A stretch of DNA of 53,362 nucleotides from Prevotella sp. (GTDB lineage: Bacteria; Bacteroidota; Bacteroidia; Bacteroidales; Bacteroidaceae), in contig JAIKWS010000126.1 in NCBI GenBank assembly GCA_024684515.1, positions 1 through 53,362 of the forward strand, in the 5' to 3' direction. Shown in pieces: positions 35,555 to 44,581 of the stretch. Position 1 is the stretch's first letter. Every line of letters begins with the position of its first letter. The translations under genes were made by a program, and so were the position numbers. The notes beneath the pieces were generated by a model. The model saw only the letters and a list, made by a program, of their open reading frames with translations, was not told the origin of the DNA and did not search any database.

Positions 35555-36778
35555 ATGAATATTACAGAAAGATTCCTCAATTACACCAAATTCGATACAC
35601 AGTCGGCAGAGGACAGCAATAGCGTTCCCAGCACGTCCAGACAACTGATATTCGCCAAATATCTAAAGCAAGAGCTGGAGCAAGAAGGGCTGAAGGACGT
35701 AGAGATGGACGACAAGGGCTATATCTACGCCACGCTGGCCTCTAACATGAAGAACGCTGCTCCTACAATAGGTTTCATATCTCACTATGACACATCGCCC
35801 GACTGTTCGGGTGCAGACATCAAGCCCCGTATTGTCAGCCACTACGATGGCAACGATATCATGCTCTCAGAGGGAATTGTGCTGTCGCCAAAGAAGTTTC
35901 CCGAGCTGCTGGCGCATGTGGGTGAAGACCTGATTGTCACAGACGGTCATACCCTGCTGGGGGCTGATGACAAGGCTGGCATTGCCGAGATTGTACAGGC
36001 GATGGTATGGCTGCAGGAGCATCCCGAAGTGAAACATGGTACTATCCGTGTAGCTTTCAATCCCGATGAGGAGATCGGTATGGGTGCCCATCATTTCGAC
36101 GTGGAGAAATTCGGCTGCCAGTGGGCATACACGATGGATGGTGGTGATGTGGGTGAACTGGAATACGAGAATTTCAATGCCGCCTCAGCCAAGATTACGG
36201 TGCGTGGCATCAGCGTTCATCCAGGCTACGCCAAGGGCAAGATGGTCAATGCCAATGCCCTGGCGGTGGAGTTTGCATCTATGCTGCCCAAGGACGAGAC
36301 ACCCGAGACGACAGAAGGCTACGAGGGGTTCTATCATCTCATTGGCATGCAGTCGAATACTGAGTGTGCCCGTCTGAGTTATATCATCCGCGACCACGAC
36401 CGTCAGAAGTTCGAGGCACGTAAGCGATTTGTGATGAGCTGTGGCCAGCAGATGAACGAGAAATATGGTGAGGGCACGGTGGTAGTCGACGTGAACGACC
36501 AATATTACAACATGAAGGAGAAGATAGACCCACAGATGCACGTCATCGACCTGGTCCTTCACGCCATGCAGCAGGCTGGCGTCACACCTCAGGTGAAGCC
36601 CATCCGCGGCGGTACCGATGGTGCCCAGCTGTCATTCAAGGGTCTCCCCTGCCCTAACATCTTTGCCGGCGGCATTAACTTCCACGGTCCTTACGAGTTC
36701 ATTCCAGTACAGTCAATGGAGAAGGCTATGAACGTTATTATTAAGATATGTGAACTGACAGCTAGCTATAACGACTGA
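35555..36778 (+). CDS. pepT: Peptidase T (tripeptide aminopeptidase)
   Basis: 407 residues, M20 metallopeptidase with two zinc ions; removes the N-terminal residue from tripeptides in the cytoplasm. Zinc-site segments are [13 protein letters not shown] (His and Asp), [14 protein letters not shown] (bridging Asp), [14 protein letters not shown] (catalytic Glu then metal Glu) and [17 protein letters not shown]. The C-terminal [20 protein letters not shown] and [12 protein letters not shown] hold the last His ligand. The length is typical. The stop shares one base with the antiporter start (TGATG), implying coupling. Confidence 0.95.
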   Translation: MNITERFLNYTKFDTQSAEDSNSVPSTSRQLIFAKYLKQELEQEGLKDVEMDDKGYIYATLASNMKNAAPTIGFISHYDTSPDCSGADIKPRIVSHYDGNDIMLSEGIVLSPKKFPELLAHVGEDLIVTDGHTLLGADDKAGIAEIVQAMVWLQEHPEVKHGTIRVAFNPDEEIGMGAHHFDVEKFGCQWAYTMDGGDVGELEYENFNAASAKITVRGISVHPGYAKGKMVNANALAVEFASMLPKDETPETTEGYEGFYHLIGMQSNTECARLSYIIRDHDRQKFEARKRFVMSCGQQMNEKYGEGTVVVDVNDQYYNMKEKIDPQMHVIDLVLHAMQQAGVTPQVKPIRGGTDGAQLSFKGLPCPNIFAGGINFHGPYEFIPVQSMEKAMNVIIKICELTASYND

Positions 36779-39024
36779 TGGGAGAACTGCCTGCATTGAT
36801 CCAAGACCTAGCGCTGATACTGGTGGTGGCGGGAGCCGTCACGTTGCTGTTCAAGAAACTGAAGCAACCACTGGTACTGGGATATATCGTAGCTGGATTT
36901 CTCGTGTCGCCCCACATGCCGCTGACGGCATCGGTGGTTGATATGTCCAACATCCACCTATGGGCCGATATTGGCGTGATGTTCCTGCTGTTCTCTCTTG
37001 GCCTGGACTTCTCGTTCAAGAAAATCCTGAAAATGGGTGCCTCGCCAATCATCAGCACGGTGAGCATCATCTTCGCTATGTCCCTGCTGGGTGTCATCGT
37101 CGGGCACCTCTTTGGGTGGTCAAAAATGGACTGCATCTTCCTCGGAGGCATGCTCGCCATGAGCTCCACAACTATCATATATAAGGCTTTCGACGACCTT
37201 GGTTTGCGCCAGCAGCAATTTGCGGGAATAGTGATGAGCGTGCTGATCCTCGAGGATATCCTCGCCATAGTGATGATGGTGATGCTGAGTGCTATAGCCG
37301 AAGGTAGCGTGGAGGGTGGACAGATGCTGGAGTCGGTGCTGAAAATCGTCTTCTTCCTGGTGCTTTGGCTGGTGGTTGGTATCTTTGCCATACCCCTGCT
37401 GCTTCGTTCCGTACGTCGTCTCATCAATGGCGAGGTGCTGCTCATCGTATCGCTAGGCCTCTGCTGTGCAATGGCAGTCTTCTCTACAAAAGTCGGCTTC
37501 TCATCGGCCTTTGGTGCTTTCATCATGGGTAGCATACTTGCCGAGACCATCGAGGCCGAGCGCATAGAGAAGCTCATCGAACCTGTGAAGAACCTGTTTG
37601 GAGCCATATTCTTTGTGTCGGTGGGCATGCTTGTAGACCCACGCATACTTGTCGACTATGCCATCCCCATCTTTGTCATCGTGATGACTATTCTCATCGG
37701 ACAGTCGGTGTTCGGATCATTTGCCTTTATGCTGGGTGGTGAGAGTCTGAAAAGTGCTATGCGCTGCGGCTTCTCGATGGCTCAGATTGGTGAGTTCTCA
37801 TTTATTATCGCATCGCTAGGCCTTTCGCTAGGTGTCATCAGCGATTTCCTCTATCCGGTGGTGGTGGCCGTATCCGTCATAACGACTTTTCTCACACCTT
37901 ACATGATACGGTTTGCCACACCGGCTTATTCTGCTCTAGAACATCGCCTGCCTTCACGTCTCATCCGTCAGCTCAACCACTTCTCGATGAGTCGTCCCAA
38001 CACCACCGAAAAGAGCAAGTGGCGACAACTCTTATTGAGTATGGGCGTGTATACCGTTGTCTATGGTATCCTGGCATCAGCCGTCGTATTCCTCATGCTG
38101 ATGTTCTTCCATCCTCTGGTCAGCAGTCTTCTGCCCCGTGCCTGGCAGGCAAATGCCCTCACGGGTGTGCTTACCGTCTTGCTGATGTCTCCCTTCCTGC
38201 GTGCCATGATGATGAAGAAAAACCATAGTGAGGAGTGGAAAGCCCTGTGGGCAGAGAGCAATCGCAACCATTTGCCACTACTCTTCACCGTGCTGGTTCG
38301 TGGCTTGCTGGCCGCCAGCTTTGTCTTCTACGTCTGTCATCGCATGTCGCACTTTGGCCCAGCTCTGATTATCACGGTTGGCGTCGTAGCCGTCGTCCTC
38401 ATGGTGCTCTCGCGAAGTGTGAAGCATCGTAGCATACTGCTGGAGCGTCTGTTTGTGAACAACCTGCGCTCTCGTGACATTGAAGCACGTGTACACGGCA
38501 AGAAACGTCCGCTGTATGAAGGACGGCTTCTCGATCGCGATATACACATATCAGACTTTGAGATACCCCAGAACTCGCTATGGGCAGGGATGACACTAAT
38601 GCAGCTCAGTCTTGGACGCAAGTATGGTGTTCACGTGAGCAGTATCCTCCGGGGGAATCGCAGACTTAACATCCCCGATGGTAAAGACCAGCTGTTTCCT
38701 CACGATCACATCCAGGTGATTGGCAGCGACACACAGTTGGCAGCTCTGGCAGCAGCTTTACAACGTGAGGTGCATCATGACGATTACGAAGTGGAGAAGC
38801 GGGAGATGAAGCTACGACAGCTGATTATTGGCGAGGGAAGCCCGTTTGTTGGCCTCACGCTGGAGGAAAGTGGCTTGCGAAGCAAATATGCCTGTATGGT
38901 GGTAGGACTGGAGGAAGGCAAGGAGAACTTGTCGCCATTCTTACCTACCCGCAAGTTTCAGGAGGGAGACATCATCTGGATCGTAGGCGAGGAAGATGAC
39001 CTCAACCGGCTGATGAAAAACTAG
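36778..39024 (+). CDS. CPA2 cation:proton antiporter with tandem TrkA-C domains
   Basis: 748 residues, inner membrane. Residues about 1-395 form the Kef/CPA2 transporter core with a dozen helices (LVLGYIVAGFLVSPH, FLLFSLGLDFSFKKI, LAMSSTTIIYKAF, VLILEDILAIVMMV, SSAFGAFIMGSILAET). A second group of about four helices lies at about 415-540. Two RCK_C/TrkA-C lobes follow (about 575-660 and 675-748). The usual TrkA-N Rossmann nucleotide domain of KefB/KefC is absent. The likely role is K+ or Na+/H+ exchange for pH and ion homeostasis. It overlaps the pepT stop by one base and is followed directly by a 22-bp tandem repeat array. Confidence 0.88.
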   Translation: MGELPALIQDLALILVVAGAVTLLFKKLKQPLVLGYIVAGFLVSPHMPLTASVVDMSNIHLWADIGVMFLLFSLGLDFSFKKILKMGASPIISTVSIIFAMSLLGVIVGHLFGWSKMDCIFLGGMLAMSSTTIIYKAFDDLGLRQQQFAGIVMSVLILEDILAIVMMVMLSAIAEGSVEGGQMLESVLKIVFFLVLWLVVGIFAIPLLLRSVRRLINGEVLLIVSLGLCCAMAVFSTKVGFSSAFGAFIMGSILAETIEAERIEKLIEPVKNLFGAIFFVSVGMLVDPRILVDYAIPIFVIVMTILIGQSVFGSFAFMLGGESLKSAMRCGFSMAQIGEFSFIIASLGLSLGVISDFLYPVVVAVSVITTFLTPYMIRFATPAYSALEHRLPSRLIRQLNHFSMSRPNTTEKSKWRQLLLSMGVYTVVYGILASAVVFLMLMFFHPLVSSLLPRAWQANALTGVLTVLLMSPFLRAMMMKKNHSEEWKALWAESNRNHLPLLFTVLVRGLLAASFVFYVCHRMSHFGPALIITVGVVAVVLMVLSRSVKHRSILLERLFVNNLRSRDIEARVHGKKRPLYEGRLLDRDIHISDFEIPQNSLWAGMTLMQLSLGRKYGVHVSSILRGNRRLNIPDGKDQLFPHDHIQVIGSDTQLAALAAALQREVHHDDYEVEKREMKLRQLIIGEGSPFVGLTLEESGLRSKYACMVVGLEEGKENLSPFLPTRKFQEGDIIWIVGEEDDLNRLMKN

Positions 39025-39027
39025 ACT

Positions 39028-39159
39028 AGCCGTAATCCCACTATCAGCGAGCCGTAATCCCACTATCAGCGAGCCGTAATCTCACTATCAGCGAGCCGTA
39101 ATCCCACTATCAGCGAGCCGTAATCCCACTATCAGCGAGCCGTAATCCCACTATGGGCG
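39028..39159 (+). repeat. 22-bp tandem array after the antiporter gene, six copies
   Basis: Six back-to-back 22-bp units starting AGCCGTAATCCCACTATCAG run from 39028 to 39159. The first begins 3 bp after the antiporter stop. Unit 3 has one change (CTCAC) and unit 6 ends ATGGGCG. A variant array of the same family follows the second deoxynucleoside kinase gene (45212-45289). The remaining gap to 39263 shows only an A/G-rich stretch. Confidence 0.92.
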
Positions 39160-39263
39160 AGTTCCCTTATGGACTATATCAACCAACTTGAGATGTTAGA
39201 GATGAGGTGCTAAAAAGGGGAAAAGAGGAAAAGGGAAAAATCATTTGACTTGCCTGACGCTTC

Positions 39264-41639
39264 CTAATTGAAAAAATTCCAGGAGACACCCAGGTGTAGC
39301 ACAGAATTGTTCAGAGGATAATGAGGTGCGAGGAACGACATGCGGTTGAAGTTGGTTCCCGTGACGTTAGTCATCATGATGAAGAAACGAGCATGTTTGA
39401 GATGCAGGTTGGCATAGACATCGATAAAAGGGAAGTTGCCCAGTTCCATGCGTGAATCAGCATTTTGCTGAATGGCAAAGTTGTTGAGCTGAGGCAGGAA
39501 ATCAGGAGCATAGTATTTGGTGAACCATGTGCCTGATGCTCCAAGCTCCACACTGAGCACCTGTGCAATCTTGAACTGCAGATAGAGGTTGGTAAACACA
39601 TTCAGCTTTGGCAAAGGCAGCACCTCGTCGTCGTTTGTCGTCTGGAAGGTGATGATGTTATCCCAGTGAAGGGGTCCGAGTTGCAGACGCTGGTCGAGCT
39701 GTGCCGTGAGCACGGTGAGGGAGGCATCCTTCTGCATGAAACTGGCAGTCATATTGGTGCGATTGTCGTCCACGATGTCGTAGTTCATACCGAGATAGGT
39801 ATAGTTCTCAATTTCGTCGAGTGCCACGCGAAGACTGGTATTGGTCTTGCTGACTGTCAGTTTTCCCTCCAGATGAGTATGTGTCTCTTTTGAGAAATCG
39901 TTGTCCCACCAGAGATGCTTTGAATGATAGTGCCGCTGCAGGAAGGCTGGATTCTGCCTGTGCATGAATGCATTGACATCCAGCCGTACGGTATCGCCAA
40001 GGAGAGGGAAGTTCAGGTCGCCACGTGCATCTAGTCTCAGCTGTCCGGCATCCTCGCCGGCAACCCATGCCTCTGCCATCAGGTCGTAGTGGAGCAATGA
40101 TCCCTGCTGCTTGGTCAGCTGTCCTCCCACACTGACGCTATGTTCCGTCCATCTGTTCATATAGGCAGAATCTGTGGCGATGAGATCGGGCATATCGAAC
40201 CGTCGCAGGTCATGAGTGGCAAAGGCTTTCAATCCTGCGGGAGCATACTTGTTGAATCCTTCCAGTAGCGCAATGGCTAGTGTGTTGCGAACAGAGAGGG
40301 CCTTGGTCTTGTCGTAGATGGAGTCACCCTGATATCCGCCCCTGGGGCTTATGTCATAGTAGGTATTGGCATAGTATGCCTCTGGTGCCAGGTAGCCCTG
40401 ATAGATGTGCTCGTGGTTAAAGACCTCAGCGGTATGTATAAAACTGGTGACAGGTACGAACTCACGTTTCATGTATAGCTCGGCACTGTCTACAGGTGCA
40501 TTCATGGATGCCTTTATCAGGCTGTCAGACATCTGCTTCGAGTCAACCTGAATGCGTCCGTTGCCGGCAGCAAGTGATTTCAGAGAATCCGTCTGTGCAA
40601 GCAGAGAGTCATTGTGGAGTGAATCAGAAGGGATGGCGACTGGCTCTGGTCCGGCGATTTTGGCATCATCAGGCCTCCCCTCAAAGGTCATCTGCTCATC
40701 ATCGCCCATTTCCTTCTTCTTCTTTTCCTCTTTCTCCTTAGCAGCCTGCTCAGCGAACTTCCGTGCCTTGATTTCCTCTTCGGTCATGGGCACCTTCCTG
40801 TAGAATCCCACACTATAGCGATGGGTCAGGAATAGCCGCTGGTGGTCGTTACGATTCCAGTTTGACGAGAGCAGAGTGGGAATCTCGTTCTCTGAATAGC
40901 TTTCGGTATAGAGTTCTGGATGGGTGATATAATTATCGTTGGTGATGCCGCCATTTTCCGCTGCTTTCTGATGATAGGTCTGGAAGAGGACATGCATCTG
41001 ATAGCGGTCGCCGAGATGGGAGGCATATAGCGAAGCCCCGAAATGAGAATTGTTCTGATTCTGGAAATAGCCCCGTGCGTACCGATAGTCAAGGTCGAAG
41101 CCGATGCCCGTCCGTTTTCCCGCATTCACGGCAAAGCGTGCGTCTATGAGGTCCTCTCCATTCGTCTTGTCGCCACAGCTGCCATAGCTGAGATTGGTGA
41201 TGGGCGACAGGGTATTGGTGAAATGCCAGTCGTTGGGCTGCCCGAGTATCTGGTCGTAGGCATCGAGGAAGAGGTGCTGCGATACAGGCTGTCTGTTGGC
41301 GAAGATTCGCGACTGTCGTGCGGTATAGTTCGATCCTATCGTGTTGTATTCTCCAAACATGCCAGGTCCCATCGTTGACTGCGGATAGAGATGCGGCACG
41401 GTATCGACATCCGTGCGGTGTATGTCGCCAAAATGACGGTCTACCGTCCACACATAGATGCCCTTGGGCACAACGATATTGTTGGAGGTGGTATCGTTGT
41501 TATGTGGATTGAAATTACGATTCCTGTCACCAACCTGAGTGATATTGCCCTCTTCGTCGATCTGATTATAGCTCTGGCTACTGGCAACGGCCGGCAGCAG
41601 CATACTGAGCATCAGTATTGTAAGTCTTGAATGAATCAC
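39264..41639 (-). CDS. Putative outer-membrane porin
   Basis: 791 residues with a signal peptide (about 1-21, ending PAVASS). After an Asn-rich linker (FNPHNNDTTSNN) the rest is dominated by alternating aromatic/polar beta strands, with a Lys/Glu-rich insertion (about 275-320). It ends HLGVSWNFFN, a typical barrel C terminus. This fits the Bacteroidetes putative-porin family (PF14121-like), whose substrates are unknown. The start is GTG 41639, which gives an intact signal peptide. It is the third gene of a minus-strand set with a two-helix protein and a DUF4468 protein. Confidence 0.8.
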   Translation of the reverse strand: MIHSRLTILMLSMLLPAVASSQSYNQIDEEGNITQVGDRNRNFNPHNNDTTSNNIVVPKGIYVWTVDRHFGDIHRTDVDTVPHLYPQSTMGPGMFGEYNTIGSNYTARQSRIFANRQPVSQHLFLDAYDQILGQPNDWHFTNTLSPITNLSYGSCGDKTNGEDLIDARFAVNAGKRTGIGFDLDYRYARGYFQNQNNSHFGASLYASHLGDRYQMHVLFQTYHQKAAENGGITNDNYITHPELYTESYSENEIPTLLSSNWNRNDHQRLFLTHRYSVGFYRKVPMTEEEIKARKFAEQAAKEKEEKKKKEMGDDEQMTFEGRPDDAKIAGPEPVAIPSDSLHNDSLLAQTDSLKSLAAGNGRIQVDSKQMSDSLIKASMNAPVDSAELYMKREFVPVTSFIHTAEVFNHEHIYQGYLAPEAYYANTYYDISPRGGYQGDSIYDKTKALSVRNTLAIALLEGFNKYAPAGLKAFATHDLRRFDMPDLIATDSAYMNRWTEHSVSVGGQLTKQQGSLLHYDLMAEAWVAGEDAGQLRLDARGDLNFPLLGDTVRLDVNAFMHRQNPAFLQRHYHSKHLWWDNDFSKETHTHLEGKLTVSKTNTSLRVALDEIENYTYLGMNYDIVDDNRTNMTASFMQKDASLTVLTAQLDQRLQLGPLHWDNIITFQTTNDDEVLPLPKLNVFTNLYLQFKIAQVLSVELGASGTWFTKYYAPDFLPQLNNFAIQQNADSRMELGNFPFIDVYANLHLKHARFFIMMTNVTGTNFNRMSFLAPHYPLNNSVLHLGVSWNFFN

Positions 41640-41681
41640 CTTTTCTATGTGGCGCAGATTATAATAATGTATAGAACCAGT

Positions 41682-41936
41682 CTAGATCTTGAAGATGCGC
41701 AGAAACAGCTCGATGAATTTGAATATCAGCGAGACGATGAGTATCCATTTCGCCATTTCGTGGTCAACCTTGAAGTATACAATCAGTCCCGCTATAGCTC
41801 CCACCATGAAGATTATGTTGAGCCACAGGCGCAGGGTTCGTGTACGGGCACTATCACGAAACGGTTCCAGATTGTGCCGCTTAGGGCGATTGGCCATCGC
41901 CTCGTCGACATTTTTCTGTATTTCTTCCTCTGTCAT
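41682..41936 (-). CDS. Small two-helix membrane protein
   Basis: 84 residues. A charged N terminus (MTEEEIQKNVDEAMANRPKR) is followed by two hydrophobic helices (about 38-57 and 61-80). No known domain is recognised. Its ATG directly abuts the stop of the DUF4468 gene, and the porin gene starts 42 bp downstream, so all three probably share one transcript. It may be an inner-membrane helper of the neighbouring envelope proteins, which is inference. Confidence 0.75.
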   Translation of the reverse strand: MTEEEIQKNVDEAMANRPKRHNLEPFRDSARTRTLRLWLNIIFMVGAIAGLIVYFKVDHEMAKWILIVSLIFKFIELFLRIFKI

Positions 41937-42539
41937 TTACTTGAGCAATTCGTTGAACTTGTTAAACAGATAATCCTTCCTGTCGATGGTCTTGCGACGG
42001 AACTTCCCACTGACCCGTGCCAGCTTGGTCTTCTTCTTGTTCAAGCCATAGCGGTCGGTAATCCACTCCTCAGCATAATAGGTGATCGGATCGCGCTCTT
42101 CGTCATAGAGATAGACGATGCGTGTCATCTTGACATTGGCCTCGCCATCCTTGCAGTCAACGATGAGATGGTAGAACAGTCGCGTACGATCCAGGTTCAG
42201 GGGCTTGTTCTTGAACACCAGCCACTCCTGATAGTTGCCTACCAGCTGCAGCTTGCTCTTGTCCTCCAGCGTCAGCCGACTCTGCTCGAACTGCCCGGGC
42301 TCCTTGGTCATGCGTGCCATCTCCTTCTGCAAGATGTCATAGATCTCGCTACCACTTTTCCCTGGTGCCTGAATGGTTGTCTCGAAAGTCACCTTACCAT
42401 CAACCTCGGGTACGGCCCCAGCCAGGTATTTCTCGTCCTGGTTCTGCTGTACCTTCGTCGTTGTCTGTTCCCACGTGTTGTCCTGTGCCAAAGCTGCCAG
42501 CGGCATGCTCATCAGGAGTGCTATGAATAGTCTTTTCAT
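41937..42539 (-). CDS. DUF4468 periplasmic protein
   Basis: 200 residues with a cleavable signal peptide (about 1-19, ending ALAQ). The mature domain (GKVTFETTIQAPGKSGSEIYDIL, later RLFYHLIVDCKDGEANVKMTRIVYLY) matches my knowledge of DUF4468, a TBP-like fold common in Bacteroidetes and of unknown function. The C terminus is basic (KKKTKLARVSGKFRRKTID). It is first of three genes behind its own promoter, with zero spacing to the small membrane protein. Confidence 0.8.
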   Translation of the reverse strand: MKRLFIALLMSMPLAALAQDNTWEQTTTKVQQNQDEKYLAGAVPEVDGKVTFETTIQAPGKSGSEIYDILQKEMARMTKEPGQFEQSRLTLEDKSKLQLVGNYQEWLVFKNKPLNLDRTRLFYHLIVDCKDGEANVKMTRIVYLYDEERDPITYYAEEWITDRYGLNKKKTKLARVSGKFRRKTIDRKDYLFNKFNELLK

Positions 42540-42562
42540 TGCTTTATGATAATTTGCGTTTG

Positions 42563-42570
42563 CAAAATTA
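42563..42570 (-). promoter_or_regulatory. -7 element of the DUF4468 operon
   Basis: The minus strand reads TAATTTTG followed by C, 23 bp before the start codon; divergent from the hydrolase promoter. Confidence 0.6.
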
Positions 42571-42614
42571 CAAAATAATTCATAATCTGCGGCTCATAAT
42601 TCACAATTATTTTG

Positions 42615-42622
42615 TATCTTTG
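42615..42622 (+). promoter_or_regulatory. -7 element of the hydrolase-kinase operon
   Basis: TATCTTTG followed by C, 29 bp before ATG 42652. No clear TTTG -33 box is present. Confidence 0.6.
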
Positions 42623-42651
42623 CAGAAAATTGCTACAAAAATTGTCCAATT

Positions 42652-43872
42652 ATGTGGAAGCAGCTTTTTTTAGTATTGTTTTTCTGTCCCTTGACGCTTT
42701 ACTCGCAAGAGAGTGATGAAGGTACGAGATATGCCAGACATATTTTCTCGCTTCTGCTGAACAATCAGACCGATAGTCTCTTTACCCTATTTGCCGATAC
42801 GGTGAAGACGCTGCTGCCACGCGAACAGCTGGAGGGAGGGATGAAACAGGTTGAGCAGGCACTGGGAGCCTACCAGCATCAGGGCAACTGGGAGCATGCG
42901 CATCATAACAACTTCGATGCATATTCCTCGGTACTGTCCTTTGAAAGGGGGCAACTATCCATTGTGATCACCATCGACGACAAGAAGCAACTACACGGGT
43001 TGCGACTGCTGCCTGTGGCTTCTGAGCAAGCAGGCAACAACATACCATTACCTGCAGATGCCGTTGAGATAGAAGACACCGTGCGGACGGGAGACGACAT
43101 TGCCCTACCCTGCTCTATCGTCATCAGCGGACAGTCGCCACATCCTCCGATGGTGGTCCTTGTGCATGGCTCGGGGCCCAATGACAGGAACGAGACCATC
43201 TTCTCCAATCATCCGTTCTGCGACCTCTCCCGACAGTTGGCAAGACACGGTATCAGCTCACTACGATACGACAAGCGAACCTTTGTCTATCGACAACCTG
43301 TCACATCGATGGACGAGGAGACCATAGACGATGCCCTGTCGGCTATTCAGATGGCCCATCGCTTTACCGAACGCGTTTATCTGGTCGGACACAGCCTGGG
43401 GGCAATGATGTCGCCGGAAATCGCCTCACGCATCGGGAAGGGAGAGCTGGAAGGCATCATCATGATGGCCACACCTGCCCGTAGCATCATGGACCTGATT
43501 CATGACCAACTGACATACCTCACGACTGATGGCGACAGCGAACAAAGGCAGAAGGCCATTGAACAGATACAACAACAGTCACCCCACTATCTGAAGGACT
43601 ACCGGCAACTGGAGACAGCACGGCAACTGGACATCCCCATGCTCTTCTTGCAAGGGGGCCGCGACTACCAGGTGAGCACGAAAGACTTCCAGCTGTGGCA
43701 ACAGACGCTGGGCAACAGAAGGAACGTATGCTTCAAGTACTACCCGTCGCTCAACCATCTCTTCCTCACTGGCGAAGGAAAGCCGACTCCACAGGAATAC
43801 ACCATCCCAGGAAACATACCGGCAGAGGTCGTAGACGATATGGCGAACTTCATACACGAACAACTTCAATAA
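42652..43872 (+). CDS. Secreted alpha/beta hydrolase with DUF3887-like N-terminal domain
   Basis: 406 residues; signal peptide about 1-19 (ending LTLYSQ). Residues about 25-120 resemble DUF3887, a small NTF2-like module often preceding hydrolases (FTLFADTVKTLLPREQLEG). The hydrolase domain (about 140-406) shows the triad: nucleophile Ser248 in VGHSLGAM, acid Asp338 in GGRDYQV and His369 in SLNHLF; VLVHGSGPNDRNE is the oxyanion-hole loop. It is probably a periplasmic esterase with unknown substrate. Two deoxynucleoside kinase genes follow after 38 bp in the same direction without a visible promoter. Confidence 0.88.
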   Translation: MWKQLFLVLFFCPLTLYSQESDEGTRYARHIFSLLLNNQTDSLFTLFADTVKTLLPREQLEGGMKQVEQALGAYQHQGNWEHAHHNNFDAYSSVLSFERGQLSIVITIDDKKQLHGLRLLPVASEQAGNNIPLPADAVEIEDTVRTGDDIALPCSIVISGQSPHPPMVVLVHGSGPNDRNETIFSNHPFCDLSRQLARHGISSLRYDKRTFVYRQPVTSMDEETIDDALSAIQMAHRFTERVYLVGHSLGAMMSPEIASRIGKGELEGIIMMATPARSIMDLIHDQLTYLTTDGDSEQRQKAIEQIQQQSPHYLKDYRQLETARQLDIPMLFLQGGRDYQVSTKDFQLWQQTLGNRRNVCFKYYPSLNHLFLTGEGKPTPQEYTIPGNIPAEVVDDMANFIHEQLQ

Positions 43873-43910
43873 ACCAATCATCACAACATCACAAATATCA
43901 AACACACACG

Positions 43911-44579
43911 ATGCACATAGCAATAGCAGGAAACATAGGCAGCGGGAAGTCCACGCTAACGAAGATGCTGGCCCGCCACTACGGATGGGAGCCACGCTAC
44001 GAGGCTGTGGTGGGAAATCCATATCTTGAAGACTACTACCGCGATCTTCATCGATGGTCGTTCAACCTGGAAGTCTTCTTTCTCAAGGAGCGATTCCGCG
44101 ACCTTATCGCCATTGACAAGTCCGACCACACCATCATCCAGGATCGCAGTATCTTCGAGGGGGTCTATGTCTTTATGGCCAACAACAAGGCTATGGGCCA
44201 TCTGAGCGATCGAGACTACGAAACGTATATGGAACTCTTTGAGCAGATGATGACCGTGGTACACATCCCTGACCTGATGATCTATCTACGTGCATCTGTA
44301 GCACATCTGGTAGGCAATATCCAGAAGCGTGGACGCAACTATGAACAGCAGCTACAACTCGACTATCTTGAGAACCTGAACAGGCGATACGAGGACTTCA
44401 TCACCAACAAATATCCTGGACGTGTGATGACTATCGACAAGGACAATATAGACTTCGAACATCAGCCGAAGGACTTTGCAAAAATCGTTGACCGTATAGA
44501 CAGCACGCTATTCGGACTTTTCAGTACGACGGAAGACAGTCAAGCAACACTTCAGAACGACAATCATAAAACTCTATAA
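43911..44579 (+). CDS. Deoxynucleoside kinase, paralog 1
   Basis: 222 residues. P-loop GNIGSGKS (7-14), probable catalytic Glu31, WSFNLEVFFLKERF (49-62), DRSIFEG (78-84) and the LID QKRGRNYEQ identify the deoxynucleoside kinase family, which phosphorylates salvaged deoxynucleosides with ATP. Two positions of the base pocket differ from paralog 2 and from the well-known Lactobacillus enzymes: Glu54 where Gln is usual and Gly84 where Asp is usual. ATG 43911 begins at the P-loop strand; the longer frame from 43695 overlaps the hydrolase gene. Paralog 2 starts 2 bp after the stop. Confidence 0.92.
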   Translation: MHIAIAGNIGSGKSTLTKMLARHYGWEPRYEAVVGNPYLEDYYRDLHRWSFNLEVFFLKERFRDLIAIDKSDHTIIQDRSIFEGVYVFMANNKAMGHLSDRDYETYMELFEQMMTVVHIPDLMIYLRASVAHLVGNIQKRGRNYEQQLQLDYLENLNRRYEDFITNKYPGRVMTIDKDNIDFEHQPKDFAKIVDRIDSTLFGLFSTTEDSQATLQNDNHKTL

Positions 44580-44581
44580 AT

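Noticed and set aside
36762..37646. 294-codon minus-strand frame inside the antiporter
   Set aside because: Ser/Met/Ile-rich shadow of transmembrane helices; no homology recognised.
41631..42530. 299-codon plus-strand frame over the DUF4468 and two-helix genes
   Set aside because: Opposite to three coherent genes with signal peptide and membrane helices; no promoter or known domain.
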